This document shows, piece after piece, positions 53,479-60,846 of a stretch of 60,846 bases of DNA (its first letter is position 1; the number at the start of each line of letters is the position of its first letter). The DNA lies in assembly GCA_009841145.1 (NCBI GenBank), contig VXMJ01000089.1:27474-88319 (forward strand), written 5' to 3'. The notes beneath the pieces are model-generated. The model was not told where the DNA came from and ran no database searches. It saw nothing but the letters and a program-made list of their open reading frames with translations. This DNA is from Caldilineaceae bacterium SB0661_bin_34 (GTDB lineage Bacteria; Chloroflexota; Anaerolineae; Caldilineales; Caldilineaceae). Position numbers and translations under genes: made by a program.

Positions 53479-54204
53479 ATGTCGGAAAGTTCGCAGGTCC
53501 CTGAACTGGAACAGGTAACTGATACGGCACCGGAAGCCAGCTTCTCCGTCTTCGAGATGGCGGTGCTCGTGCTCGCGGTCCTATCCGTGTTCCTCTGGCC
53601 CGGCCTCTACGGTGCATCCGAAGCAACAACCCGGATTCTGGAACTGGCCGACTACGCTGTGAGCGCGGTATTTCTGGTCAAGTTTGCCCTTGACTTGCTT
53701 AGAGCCCCCAGCAAACGGCGCTTCATGCGATGGGGCTGGATCGACCTGATCGCCAGCATCCCCGTCCTGCCGGTCCTGCACGGCCTGCGGCTGTTCCGCA
53801 TCGTGCGCCTGTTTCGCCAGGCCAAGATCCTTCACTCCAAGAGTGCCGTGCTACAGCACCTGACCGCCCGGCGGGCGGAGGCGACGTTTTCCTTCATCGT
53901 TCTGGTCATGTTGGTTTCGATGGGTGCCGGATCGCTACTAATCCTGAACCTGGAGTCGGAGACCGGAAACATTACGACCCCCGAGGAAGCCATCTGGTGG
54001 GCTTTCGTCACCGTCACCACCGTGGGGTACGGCGACTACTATCCGGTAACGACTTGGGGCAGACTCGTAGCCGCGCTCCTGTCCGTATGCGGTATCGGCA
54101 TGTTTGGCGTCTTCACCGGTTGGGTGGCCACCTTCCTGCTGGATCCCCTCAGGGACGCAAATCGATCCACAGAATCCAACACGTTGGGAGAAGGCGAAGC
54201 ATGA
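53479..54204 (+). CDS. Voltage-sensor-type potassium channel
   Basis: This 241-aa membrane protein has the layout of a six-helix K+ channel. An arginine-rich S4-like segment (LRLFRIVRLFRQAKIL) sits near residue 105, and the selectivity filter TVTTVGYGDYYP near residue 175 is followed by a last helix. It would sit in the cytoplasmic membrane. Its stop overlaps the ATG of the next gene (ATGA), so it is coupled to an MDR dehydrogenase, an odd pairing. No ligand-binding C-terminal domain is present. Confidence 0.9.
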   Translation: MSESSQVPELEQVTDTAPEASFSVFEMAVLVLAVLSVFLWPGLYGASEATTRILELADYAVSAVFLVKFALDLLRAPSKRRFMRWGWIDLIASIPVLPVLHGLRLFRIVRLFRQAKILHSKSAVLQHLTARRAEATFSFIVLVMLVSMGAGSLLILNLESETGNITTPEEAIWWAFVTVTTVGYGDYYPVTTWGRLVAALLSVCGIGMFGVFTGWVATFLLDPLRDANRSTESNTLGEGEA

Positions 54205-55232
54205 AGGCACTGGTTTGGGAAGCCCCGCGTGAAATGCGCATCCGGGAGCAGGAAGTGCCACGGCCCGGACCGGGCGAAACGCTGATCAAGGTCGACTATG
54301 CCGGAATTTGCGGCTCCGAACTGAGTGGCTACCTGGGCCACAACGCCCTGCGCGTGCCGCCCCTGGTCATGGGTCACGAGTTCGCGGGAACAGTCGCCGA
54401 GGTTGGACCGACGGCATCCGACTCGGAACCGTCGTTGTCCACAGGCGATGCCGTGACCGTCAATCCGCTGTACTGCACCGGAGAATCGGAACTCCAGGTA
54501 CGGGGCCTGAATCAACTGTGCCCCACTCGGCAACTGGTAGGCGCACACGTGCCCGGCGCGTATGCCGAATTTGTGGCAGTGCCCACACGAACCGTCCACC
54601 CGTTGCCTGCGGGCATGTCCACGCGCGTCGGCGCTCTCACCGAACCGGTGGGTTGCGGCGTTCGCATCGGCGAACTGGCCGGCAACGTGCGCGATGCGAC
54701 ATGCCTCATCGTGGGCATGGGACCGATCGGCCTGCTGGCACTGCAGGTGCTTCTGCGCAGCGGAGCGAAGGATGTGGTGGTTGCCGACCTGGACGCGGAA
54801 CGATTGGTCATGGGCGAGCGCTACGGCGGGATTCCGATTGATCCTGCGGAGCGCGACCCGGTGGAGGAGGTCCTGAACCGAACCGACGGAATAGGCGCCG
54901 TGGCCAGCGTGGATGCCGTGGGCACCGGACGCACGCGCACGCAGTGTGTGGCCGGCACCATGACGACCGGCACCGTGATCCTGAGCGGCCTGCACGAAGA
55001 AACCAGCGAGATCCCGGCCGCGGACATCATTCGCCGCGAAATCACACTGCGCGGTTCGTTCTCCTATTCGCCGGCGAATTTCAGGGAGGCGCTGGTCCTG
55101 CTGGACCGGGAGGAGATTTCGTTGGAACCCTGGATCGTGGAGGCACCCTTGGCCGACGGCGGCAAGTGGTTCGACAGGCTGATCGACGCGCCGGGCGATG
55201 TCTCCAAGGTCCTGCTGGTTCCCGAAAGTTAA
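54201..55232 (+). CDS. Zinc-dependent MDR dehydrogenase (sorbitol/threonine dehydrogenase-like)
   Basis: This 343-aa MDR enzyme shows catalytic zinc ligands in GICGSELSG (Cys) and MGHEFAGTV (His and Glu), and the nucleotide loop VGMGPIGLLA. The lobe that usually holds four structural-zinc cysteines reads YCTGESELQVRGLNQLCP, with only two Cys, so that site may be lost. It probably oxidises a polyol or sugar alcohol. AGAAGG precedes the ATG, which overlaps the channel stop. A TnpB element follows and separates it from a rhamnonate-dehydratase-like gene that may once have been in the same operon. Confidence 0.88.
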   Translation: MKALVWEAPREMRIREQEVPRPGPGETLIKVDYAGICGSELSGYLGHNALRVPPLVMGHEFAGTVAEVGPTASDSEPSLSTGDAVTVNPLYCTGESELQVRGLNQLCPTRQLVGAHVPGAYAEFVAVPTRTVHPLPAGMSTRVGALTEPVGCGVRIGELAGNVRDATCLIVGMGPIGLLALQVLLRSGAKDVVVADLDAERLVMGERYGGIPIDPAERDPVEEVLNRTDGIGAVASVDAVGTGRTRTQCVAGTMTTGTVILSGLHEETSEIPAADIIRREITLRGSFSYSPANFREALVLLDREEISLEPWIVEAPLADGGKWFDRLIDAPGDVSKVLLVPES

Positions 55233-55250
55233 GGGTCTTATATCCGATAG

Positions 55251-55277
55251 TTGACAGTCGAACTCTTGTGCTACAAT
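55251..55277 (+). promoter_or_regulatory. Probable promoter of tnpB
   Basis: A perfect -35 hexamer TTGACA (55251-55256) and TACAAT (55272-55277, 5 of 6) are separated by 15 nt. They lie about 65 nt before the TnpB start. The spacing is short by 1-2 nt. Confidence 0.5.
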
Positions 55278-55342
55278 TGCTGCGAGAGAGAGGACCCGAC
55301 TGCAACCCGGGCCCTTGACCGGACACAGTGATAGGGAACACC

Positions 55343-56689
55343 GTGGCCAGCAAGCCCCGTTCTACAATGCAGGAGCCCCCGACCGTCATACGGACACTGC
55401 GTGTGCGTCTGTACCCCGGCACGGCCGCGAACGGCCGGTACCTTGAACAACTGGCGGGGGCCTGCCGGTTCGCGTGGAACCACGTGCTGGCTGGGCATGA
55501 ACGCGACTACCGCACATGGAAGGCGTGCGGCAAGCCGGGGGAGGGTCCGGGTGATCCGACCTTCTTCACGCTGGGCCAGCGGTTCACGCAGTTGCGGAAC
55601 GCACCCGGCAACGAGTGGCTGAAGGACTACAACTATGAAATCATCCGGTACGCCTGCAAGTACATGGGGGACGCCTATGCCGCGTTCTTCGACCCGGACC
55701 GTCCGGACCATGGGCGTCCGCAGTACAAGGCCAAGCACTACACCAAGCCTGCCTTCACCATCCCGTCCCACGTGCGCATCCAGGACGGGAGGCTGTACAT
55801 ACCCAAGCGGGGATGGATGCGTCTCGGTCCCATCCACCGGTACGCCGACGGCAAGCCCCTGACGGTGCGGGTCAAGCAGGAGTCGGAGGGCAAACAGCCG
55901 AAGTGGTACGCCTACATCGTGTTCGAGGTGCCGAGCGACCACCCCGATGTGGGCCGGCCCGCGGAGTCCGGAGCGGTCGGCGTTGACCGCAACGTGGGGC
56001 AGGCCACGGACAGCACGGGCGAAGTCCATGCCCTCCCCGACACGACCGTCGAGGACGCGAAGATCAAGCGGTACCAGCGCAGGATGGCCCGGCAGCAGAA
56101 GGGCTCCCAACGCCGCCGCGGGACTGGCGGGAAACTGCGCAAACTCCAGCGCAAGCGCGCCCGACGCCGGGACAACGCCACACACCAAATCAGCCGCAAG
56201 GTGGCGGACACGGCCCACACCGTCGTGCTCGAGGACCTGAACACCAAGGCCATGACGAAGAGTGCGAAGGGCACGGTCGAGAACCCCGGCAAGAACGTGA
56301 AGCAGAAAGCGGGACTCAACCGTGCCATCCTGGCCTCCGGCTGGGGACAGCTGGAGCGCAAGTTCGATTACAAGGCCAGCGAGTTGCGGTTCGTCGAGCC
56401 GGCCTACACTTCGCAAGCCTGCAGCCAATGCGGGTACACCGCCAAGTCAAACCGACCGTCGCAGGCGGTGTTCCGATGCGGGGCCTGCGGGTTCCGGGCG
56501 AACGCCGACCACAATGCGGCGATCAACATCCTGGTGCGGGCGGGACTTCCGCCCGCACCCGTTTCGGCCCGCGGGACTGGGGCTGCTGCACGGCGAGGAG
56601 CGCTCCCTCCCTGGTCGGCCGCAAGGCCAGCCACAGGGACTCCCGCGACCCGTGAACCGGATATGCGTGGTGTCCACCCTCGTATATAA
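55343..56689 (+). CDS. tnpB: TnpB, IS200/IS605-type RNA-guided nuclease
   Basis: This TnpB-family protein of about 448 aa has RuvC-like catalytic residues in order: Asp in GVDRNVG near residue 214 (motif I, with Asn-Val instead of the usual Leu-Gly), Glu in VVLEDLNTK near 296 (motif II), a zinc ribbon from CSQCGY to CGACGF near 358-380, and Asp in ANADHNAAINI near 388 (motif III). The active site therefore looks intact. The GTG at 55343 follows AGGGA. The upstream GTG at 55328 is possible. The C-terminal ~55 residues are encoded by sequence that also folds as RNA. Confidence 0.92.
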   Translation: MASKPRSTMQEPPTVIRTLRVRLYPGTAANGRYLEQLAGACRFAWNHVLAGHERDYRTWKACGKPGEGPGDPTFFTLGQRFTQLRNAPGNEWLKDYNYEIIRYACKYMGDAYAAFFDPDRPDHGRPQYKAKHYTKPAFTIPSHVRIQDGRLYIPKRGWMRLGPIHRYADGKPLTVRVKQESEGKQPKWYAYIVFEVPSDHPDVGRPAESGAVGVDRNVGQATDSTGEVHALPDTTVEDAKIKRYQRRMARQQKGSQRRRGTGGKLRKLQRKRARRRDNATHQISRKVADTAHTVVLEDLNTKAMTKSAKGTVENPGKNVKQKAGLNRAILASGWGQLERKFDYKASELRFVEPAYTSQACSQCGYTAKSNRPSQAVFRCGACGFRANADHNAAINILVRAGLPPAPVSARGTGAAARRGALPPWSAARPATGTPATREPDMRGVHPRI

Positions 56690-56700
56690 GCCCCAGAGTC
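56533..56700 (+). ncRNA. Predicted omega RNA at the 3' end of tnpB
   Basis: The end of tnpB carries a perfect 11-bp stem (GGTGCGGGCGG at 56533, CCGCCCGCACC at 56549) with loop GACTT. A second stem (TGGTCGGCC ... GGCCAGCCA, GNRA-type GCAA loop, one mismatch) follows at about 56610-56635. In known TnpB systems the guide (omega) RNA overlaps this region and ends at the element's right end. The span is my estimate. Confidence 0.5.
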
Positions 56701-56740
56701 AATGAAGCAAGGCCGCTGGTGGCGCGGCCGGAGGTCGACC

Positions 56741-57937
56741 ATGAAGATCGTTGACATCAGAGCCGTCCGCGTGGTTCCGCCGGATCGTCCCGCACCGGCC
56801 GGTGCCACGGCGCGCTCCTGGCACTACACCGCCGAAGTGGCCAATCCGATGTCCGGCTATCCGCGTTACAAGGCACATCGGAGCCTGTGGCTGCCGACCT
56901 GGGAACAAACCTGGTGCCAAGTCACGCTTGAGGACGGAACACGCGGCCTCGGCAGTACACCGCACGGTCGGGTCACCGCCGCCATCATCGACGATCATCT
57001 GGCCCCCATCCTGGTTGGTGAAGACGGTTACGCTGTTGAAAAGCTGGCCGACATGATGTTCAGGTTGACCAAGCCCTACGGTTCGGGAGGCTTGGCAGCC
57101 TGTGCAGTCAGCGCTGTGGACTTGGCCCTTTGGGATGCTAAGGGACGCAGTCTGGAACAACCGGTGTACAGCCTGATTGGCGGTACGGTACGGGATTCCA
57201 TACCGTGCTATGCCACAGGCAACGATGTTGACTGGTACCAAACCTGCGGGTATACGCGCTTCAAGCTGGCCTGTCCCTACGGTCCGGCGGATGGCCTCGC
57301 GGGCTTGGACAAAAATGAAGTATTCGTGGCGGATGCCCGGGCCCGGATTGGGGAACACTGCGACTTGATGCTCGACTGTTGGATGGCCTTTGACGTGGAG
57401 TACACCGTGGAGCTGGCCAACCGTCTGCGACCCTATCGCCTGAAGTGGATGGAGGAGTATCTGATACCCGAGGATTTCGACGGCCACCTCGAAGTGCGAC
57501 AACGTCTACCCTGGCAAACCTTGGCCACCGGCGAACACTGGTACGGAGTGCAGCCATTCCAGTGGGCTGCACATCATCAGGCCATCGACATCTTCCAGCC
57601 GGACATCGCCTGGTGCGGTGGTCTGTCCACCTGCCTGAAAATCGCGGCCGTGGCAGAGTCCGCTGGCAAGCGTTTGATTCTGCATGGGGGCGGCAACACG
57701 GTCTGGGGCCAGCACTTCAGTGTCTCGCGGGCATGCGTACCGCTGCTGGAGTGCTTCCAGAGCACGGACCCCGGCGTGGACCCGGCTGATGCTGTCACCT
57801 TGCCCGGCTTGGCTGTGCCTGCCCAGGGATCCCTCGTACCCAACGATGGACCTGGATTTGGCCTGGAGATTGAGGACGCGTGGATTGAGAACTTCTTCAC
57901 CTTCAGCCAACCGGATGTTCCTCGGCCAACACATTGA
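56741..57937 (+). CDS. L-rhamnonate dehydratase-like enolase-superfamily protein
   Basis: This 398-aa MR/MLE-family enzyme closely resembles L-rhamnonate dehydratase. It has Lys in FKLACPYG, the metal ligand Asp in LDCWMAFD, Glu in WMEEYLIPED, Glu in TGEHWYG and His in LILHGGGNT, with the DIFQPDIAWCGGLS block. It would dehydrate L-rhamnonate or a related acid sugar to a 2-keto-3-deoxy acid. GGAGG lies 6 nt before the ATG. It lies directly downstream of the TnpB element, with a PhyH gene following. Confidence 0.88.
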   Translation: MKIVDIRAVRVVPPDRPAPAGATARSWHYTAEVANPMSGYPRYKAHRSLWLPTWEQTWCQVTLEDGTRGLGSTPHGRVTAAIIDDHLAPILVGEDGYAVEKLADMMFRLTKPYGSGGLAACAVSAVDLALWDAKGRSLEQPVYSLIGGTVRDSIPCYATGNDVDWYQTCGYTRFKLACPYGPADGLAGLDKNEVFVADARARIGEHCDLMLDCWMAFDVEYTVELANRLRPYRLKWMEEYLIPEDFDGHLEVRQRLPWQTLATGEHWYGVQPFQWAAHHQAIDIFQPDIAWCGGLSTCLKIAAVAESAGKRLILHGGGNTVWGQHFSVSRACVPLLECFQSTDPGVDPADAVTLPGLAVPAQGSLVPNDGPGFGLEIEDAWIENFFTFSQPDVPRPTH

Positions 57938-58066
57938 AGACGGTTGGACCGGAGGCTCCTGTTCGACCCTATAATTTGTGTAGGCCGCGCCTAATTGCTG
58001 TAACTGGCAACAAATCCGTCAACATCCGAAACACGGCACACTGCACCTTCCAAGGAGCGTTAACGC

Positions 58067-58891
58067 ATGGGTACCCGGTTCACAGACGATGAAATGCTGT
58101 TCTTCAAGCGCAATGGATTCGTCATCAAGCGCAACGTTCTGAAGCCGGAACACGTCGCGAAGGCCCAAGAGGTATTTTGGGCCGAGGCGCCCCCGCAGTT
58201 GGACAGGGATGATCCTTCCACCTGGGTCGGCCCCTTCAGAGAGGAATTCGAAATCACTGTCGAGGACAAGGCCCCGGGGACGGACCAGCGCCAGGGTTAT
58301 CGTTGGAATCTCCGCCACATTGGCGAAGACGACTGGATGATGGACATGATCCCGCGCAATCCGGACCTGATCAGCATGGCCGAGCAGCTTCTGGGAGCCG
58401 GCAACCTGGTGCCGCCCATGCGCACGCGGGGCATCTACACAACCCTGCCCCGCAAGGACGGGGCGGAGCTGGACGATCACCTCCATGTGGATCAGCACGT
58501 CTTTCATCTCGGAACCGTCACCTACCTCGGTACGGTGGTTCCTGGCGGTGGCGGATTCAGGGTTTGGTCCGGGAGCCATCGGTGGTTCTACAACACGTTC
58601 GAGTCCCAGTACAAGGGCACCCGATTCAACGAGAACGAGGCGACCACAAACCGATATTTGGAGACCAAGGAGTTCTTTGAGACCCAACCCTCCGTTGAGT
58701 GCACAGGTGGCGCCGGAGACGTGGTGTTCTGGCATCACCGCCTCGCCCATATGGCCGGCCACAACACCTCGGACAACCTACGTCAGGCAATCCTGTACGA
58801 CTTCAAGAAAGTCGACTTCGACTACACGCAGGAGCTTCCGCCCCAGCCCAACATGTGGGTTGACTGGCCGGGCCTTAACAGCCTCAACTGA
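58067..58891 (+). CDS. Phytanoyl-CoA dioxygenase (PhyH) family protein
   Basis: This 274-aa Fe(II)/2-oxoglutarate-type dioxygenase has the iron-binding HxD motif at H140-V-D142 (HLHVDQH). The distal His is in the HRLAHMAGHN region near 225-235. PhyH enzymes hydroxylate alkyl chains or natural-product precursors with O2 and 2-oxoglutarate. The substrate is unknown. A weak ribosome binding site precedes the ATG. It is followed by an intrinsic terminator at 58956. Confidence 0.88.
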   Translation: MGTRFTDDEMLFFKRNGFVIKRNVLKPEHVAKAQEVFWAEAPPQLDRDDPSTWVGPFREEFEITVEDKAPGTDQRQGYRWNLRHIGEDDWMMDMIPRNPDLISMAEQLLGAGNLVPPMRTRGIYTTLPRKDGAELDDHLHVDQHVFHLGTVTYLGTVVPGGGGFRVWSGSHRWFYNTFESQYKGTRFNENEATTNRYLETKEFFETQPSVECTGGAGDVVFWHHRLAHMAGHNTSDNLRQAILYDFKKVDFDYTQELPPQPNMWVDWPGLNSLN

Positions 58892-58955
58892 CTAACGAAA
58901 CCCGGCTGCAAAAAGAAGAGCCACCTGTGGACAGCAGACTTCATCGTTGACCCAT

Positions 58956-58985
58956 GGGCTGGTCCGGGCCGGACCAGCCCTTTTT
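58956..58985 (+). terminator. Intrinsic terminator after the PhyH gene
   Basis: GGGCTGGTCCG and CGGACCAGCCC form a perfect 11-bp stem with a GGC loop, followed by TTTTT. It also shows that the downstream gene starts at the ATG at 59008 rather than at the upstream in-frame ATG at 58954. Confidence 0.88.
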
Positions 58986-59007
58986 GTTGCAAGGACAGCC
59001 CTATTTC

Positions 59008-60177
59008 ATGACCGACCCCAAGCCGGAGACCTCGGACGCTTGGCGCGCCCATTACTCGCTCGATCCGGACATTGCCTTTCTCAACCACGGCAGCTTTGGA
59101 GCGGTGCCCATACCGGTCCAGAAAGATTTCCAAGAGTGGCACCGCCAAATTGAAACCAACCCGGTGGACTTCATGGGCTCGGTGGTACCGGAAGGCACCG
59201 ACAGGGCCCGCGCTGCACTTGCGGAGTTCGTGGGGGTTCCCGCCAAACAGCTCGCGTTCGTCACCAACGCCACGATGGGCATCAACATCTTTGCCCGAGC
59301 CCTGCAACTATCAACTGGAGACGAAGTGCTGGCCACCAACCAGGAGTACGGCGCGACCCAGAAAGCCATGCAGTACTGGACACGACAGGCCGGGGCCAGC
59401 TATCGCATTCAGGAAGTCCCCTTCCCGGCTATGGACAAGGAGGAGTGGCTCGACACATTCTGGAAGGGAGTAACCGCCTCTACAAAAGCGCTGTTCGTCA
59501 GTCACATCACGGCCCCAACTGCGTTCACTTTGCCCTTGGAAGAACTATGTGCCAAAGCCCGGGCGGAGGGGATCGCGACAGTGGTGGACGGAGCCCATGC
59601 TCCGGGCAACATCGACCTTTCGCTGGAGCAGTCCGGTGTGGACTTCTACACCGGCAACTGCCACAAGTGGTTGTCCAGTCCCAGAGGAACTGGATTCATT
59701 TATGTCAAAGAGCGCTTCAACAAGCAGCTGGAACCCCTTGTCGTCAGTCACGGTTGGGATCCGGAGGCACGGAGCGACGAACCCGTCAAGGAGTACGTGA
59801 ACTACCAGGGCACCATCGATCCCTGCGCCCGGCTGAGCGTTCCGGCGGCCATCCAGTTTCTGAAGGACCTCCCCATGCAGGAAGCGCGTCAACGGAACCA
59901 CCACTTGGCCAGGTCCACGCGCCAGGCGATTGCGGACCTCTTCGGCATGCCGGTGACATGCGCAGACGGTCAGGGTTGGTTCAGCCAGATGGTCACGGCT
60001 TGGCTCCCTCCAGGATCAGCCGAGAAGATCGGGGACAGGCTGTGGACCAAGCACCGGATCATCATTCCTTTGGGCAGTGCCAAGGGTGTTGATTTGGTGA
60101 GGATTTCCGTCAAGGAGTACAACCTGGCCGATGACCTCGACCGTCTAGTTGCCGCGCTGAGAGCCGAACTGCTGTAG
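59008..60177 (+). CDS. Class V aminotransferase-fold PLP enzyme (isopenicillin-N epimerase-like)
   Basis: This 389-aa PLP-dependent protein is of the class V aminotransferase/cysteine desulfurase fold. It starts with SLDPDIAFLNHGSFGAVP, an opening typical of isopenicillin-N epimerase and similar proteins. The PLP Lys is in TGNCHKWLSSPRGTGF and the pyridine-binding Asp is in VVDGAHAPGN. No cysteine in the position of a desulfurase loop is evident. The actual reaction is unknown. It is separated from the PhyH gene by a terminator and so may have its own promoter. Confidence 0.87.
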   Translation: MTDPKPETSDAWRAHYSLDPDIAFLNHGSFGAVPIPVQKDFQEWHRQIETNPVDFMGSVVPEGTDRARAALAEFVGVPAKQLAFVTNATMGINIFARALQLSTGDEVLATNQEYGATQKAMQYWTRQAGASYRIQEVPFPAMDKEEWLDTFWKGVTASTKALFVSHITAPTAFTLPLEELCAKARAEGIATVVDGAHAPGNIDLSLEQSGVDFYTGNCHKWLSSPRGTGFIYVKERFNKQLEPLVVSHGWDPEARSDEPVKEYVNYQGTIDPCARLSVPAAIQFLKDLPMQEARQRNHHLARSTRQAIADLFGMPVTCADGQGWFSQMVTAWLPPGSAEKIGDRLWTKHRIIIPLGSAKGVDLVRISVKEYNLADDLDRLVAALRAELL

Positions 60178-60459
60178 ATGGCCTTGAGCGGTTTCCCCAA
60201 CACAGAGATTCCACTCCCGACCATGTGCACTTAGGATGACTGGCCCGTACACTGGAACCAAGTACCCATCGGCACGGAAGCACCGAAATGCGGTGGTTGC
60301 AAACCACTCCGTGAGCCCGTTTGGAACCATTTGAACTGTTGATTGCTCCATGGCATCCACGTACTCGGGCAGTTCCCAGTCCCAGTCCGGGAAATAGCGC
60401 GTGTAATCGGCCTCCGGAACCAAGTCAATGAAGTCCACGTCGTGCCCGACACGAGTCAA
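60145..60459 (-). CDS. Short unrecognised ORF (104 aa), possible gene remnant
   Basis: This minus-strand ORF reads like natural protein (for example DLVPEADYTRYFPDWDWELPE and VPNGLTEWFATTAFRCFRADG), with sensible amino-acid composition. It has no clear ribosome binding site and its end overlaps the class V aminotransferase gene by 33 nt. I do not recognise the family. It could be a truncated remnant of a longer enzyme gene or a small real gene. It fills most of the otherwise empty 60178-60560 gap. Confidence 0.4.
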   Translation of the reverse strand: MTRVGHDVDFIDLVPEADYTRYFPDWDWELPEYVDAMEQSTVQMVPNGLTEWFATTAFRCFRADGYLVPVYGPVILSAHGREWNLCVGETAQGHLQQFGSQRGN

Positions 60460-60560
60460 CTGAAATTATCCATGTGTTTGGCTTGTCGCCTCGCGGTTCG
60501 TCCTCAACCATCGGCCAATGCCGGTAGCTGTCCTTCCACCAAAGTCATCAGGGAACCTCT

Positions 60561-60846
60561 ATGAAAACAGTTCTTGTCACCGGCAGTACCGACGGCATTG
60601 GCAAAGCCACCGCCAAGGCCTTGGCCGAACAGGGTTGCGAAGTCATCCTCCACGGACGCAACGAAGCACGAGCAAAGTCCGCACAACGGGACCTGATCGC
60701 CGCCACCCACAATCCGAACATCCGGACAGTCTCGGCCGATTTCTCCTCGCTGTCTCAGGTCAGGGACATGGCCAATGAAATCAACGACCTGGGCACTGTT
60801 TCAATCTCGTTGATATTGGTGGCGGGCGCGCAAACGGCGAGGGTTC
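60561..60846 (+). CDS. Short-chain dehydrogenase/reductase, truncated by the window end
   Basis: The visible 95 residues start with the SDR cofactor motif TGSTDGIG and the HGRN segment typical of NADP-using SDRs. AGGGA lies about 7 nt before the ATG. The place where the NNAG motif is expected reads LILVAGAQTA instead, at the very edge of the window. Divergence or a sequence error at the contig end is possible. The remaining two thirds of the gene are outside the window. Confidence 0.8.
   Translation, partial: MKTVLVTGSTDGIGKATAKALAEQGCEVILHGRNEARAKSAQRDLIAATHNPNIRTVSADFSSLSQVRDMANEINDLGTVSISLILVAGAQTARV

Larger units (their letters stand above)
55240..56700 (+). mobile_element. Solo-TnpB (IS605/IS1341-type) insertion element
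   Basis: The tnpB gene with its own promoter and a structured 3' end sits between two catabolic genes. No TnpA transposase is present, so this is an IS1341-type derivative that cannot move alone. The exact left and right ends are not visible to me. The bounds given are from the end of the upstream gene to the start of the next operon's ribosome binding site region. Confidence 0.7.

Noticed and set aside
58954-59007. Upstream in-frame ATG for the class V aminotransferase-fold gene at 59008
   Set aside because: This segment is the terminator hairpin and T-tract following the PhyH gene, so it is unlikely to be coding.

Overview
The window looks like one contig (or a contig end) from an uncultured, free-living or host-associated heterotrophic bacterium with moderately high GC. 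I cannot assign a phylum. The gene mix recalls uncultured marine and sponge-associated lineages such as SAR202 Chloroflexi, Poribacteria or Latescibacteria: six enolase-superfamily dehydratase paralogues, a YjhG/YagF dehydratase, a UxaA-type dehydratase, a sulfatase, a DUF2961/GH172 protein, a PhyH dioxygenase, a Gfo/Idh/MocA oxidoreductase and a DegT-type aminotransferase. That likeness is an inference from gene content only. The first ~150 bases are poly-G/poly-C and look like an assembly edge. No rRNA or tRNA genes were recognised.

Layout. 153-4259 (+): sugar-acid catabolism (YjhG-type dehydratase, Gfo/Idh/MocA oxidoreductase, fumarylacetoacetase-family hydrolase). 4262-11664 (-): a sulfite-reduction/siroheme operon. 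It runs from a 57-residue peptide with 19 cysteines and an intrinsic terminator, through a ferredoxin-type sulfite reductase, an unrecognised 198-aa protein, a TrpD2-like protein and an APS/PAPS reductase, to a CbiX/SirB chelatase and a SUMT-SirC fusion. 12576-19679 (+): HtrA-like protease, CurA-like reductase, a duplicated UxaA-family dehydratase, a Nudix hydrolase and a DUF2961 protein. 19821-24695 (-): RecQ with two near-identical HRDC domains, then a dehydratase and a DegT-type aminotransferase. 24993-35769: a methyltransferase followed by a defence/mobile zone with a Uma2 nuclease, McrBC, an IS5-like transposase remnant, an AAA-ATPase/PD-(D/E)XK protein between ~170-bp direct repeats, and an Nmad2-like protein. 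35951-47963: a second catabolic zone with three enolase-superfamily enzymes, sulfatase, RraA-like protein, SDR, D-aminoacylase-type amidohydrolase, alcohol dehydrogenase, a degenerate orphan response regulator and a divergent DAO-family oxidase. 48009-53195 (-): RsmI, patatin and two MFS transporters in overlapping translational coupling, preceded by a class V aminotransferase. 53479-60846 (+): K+ channel, MDR dehydrogenase, a TnpB element, a rhamnonate-dehydratase-like enzyme, PhyH, another class V aminotransferase and a truncated SDR.

The most striking signal is upstream of the sulfite reductase (11402-11664, minus strand). A well-initiated ORF full of Cys codons is followed 58 nt later by a 10-bp GC-rich hairpin and seven U's, and lies 213 nt before the sulfite reductase start. 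A short competing pairing is also visible. This is the architecture of a cysteine-sensing ribosome-mediated attenuator controlling sulfur assimilation. Further notable points are the internally duplicated UxaA protein, the permuted siroheme-synthase fusion, extra cysteine pairs in the sulfite reductase, the direct repeats around the AAA/PD-(D/E)XK gene, and a TnpB gene whose 3' end folds like an omega RNA.
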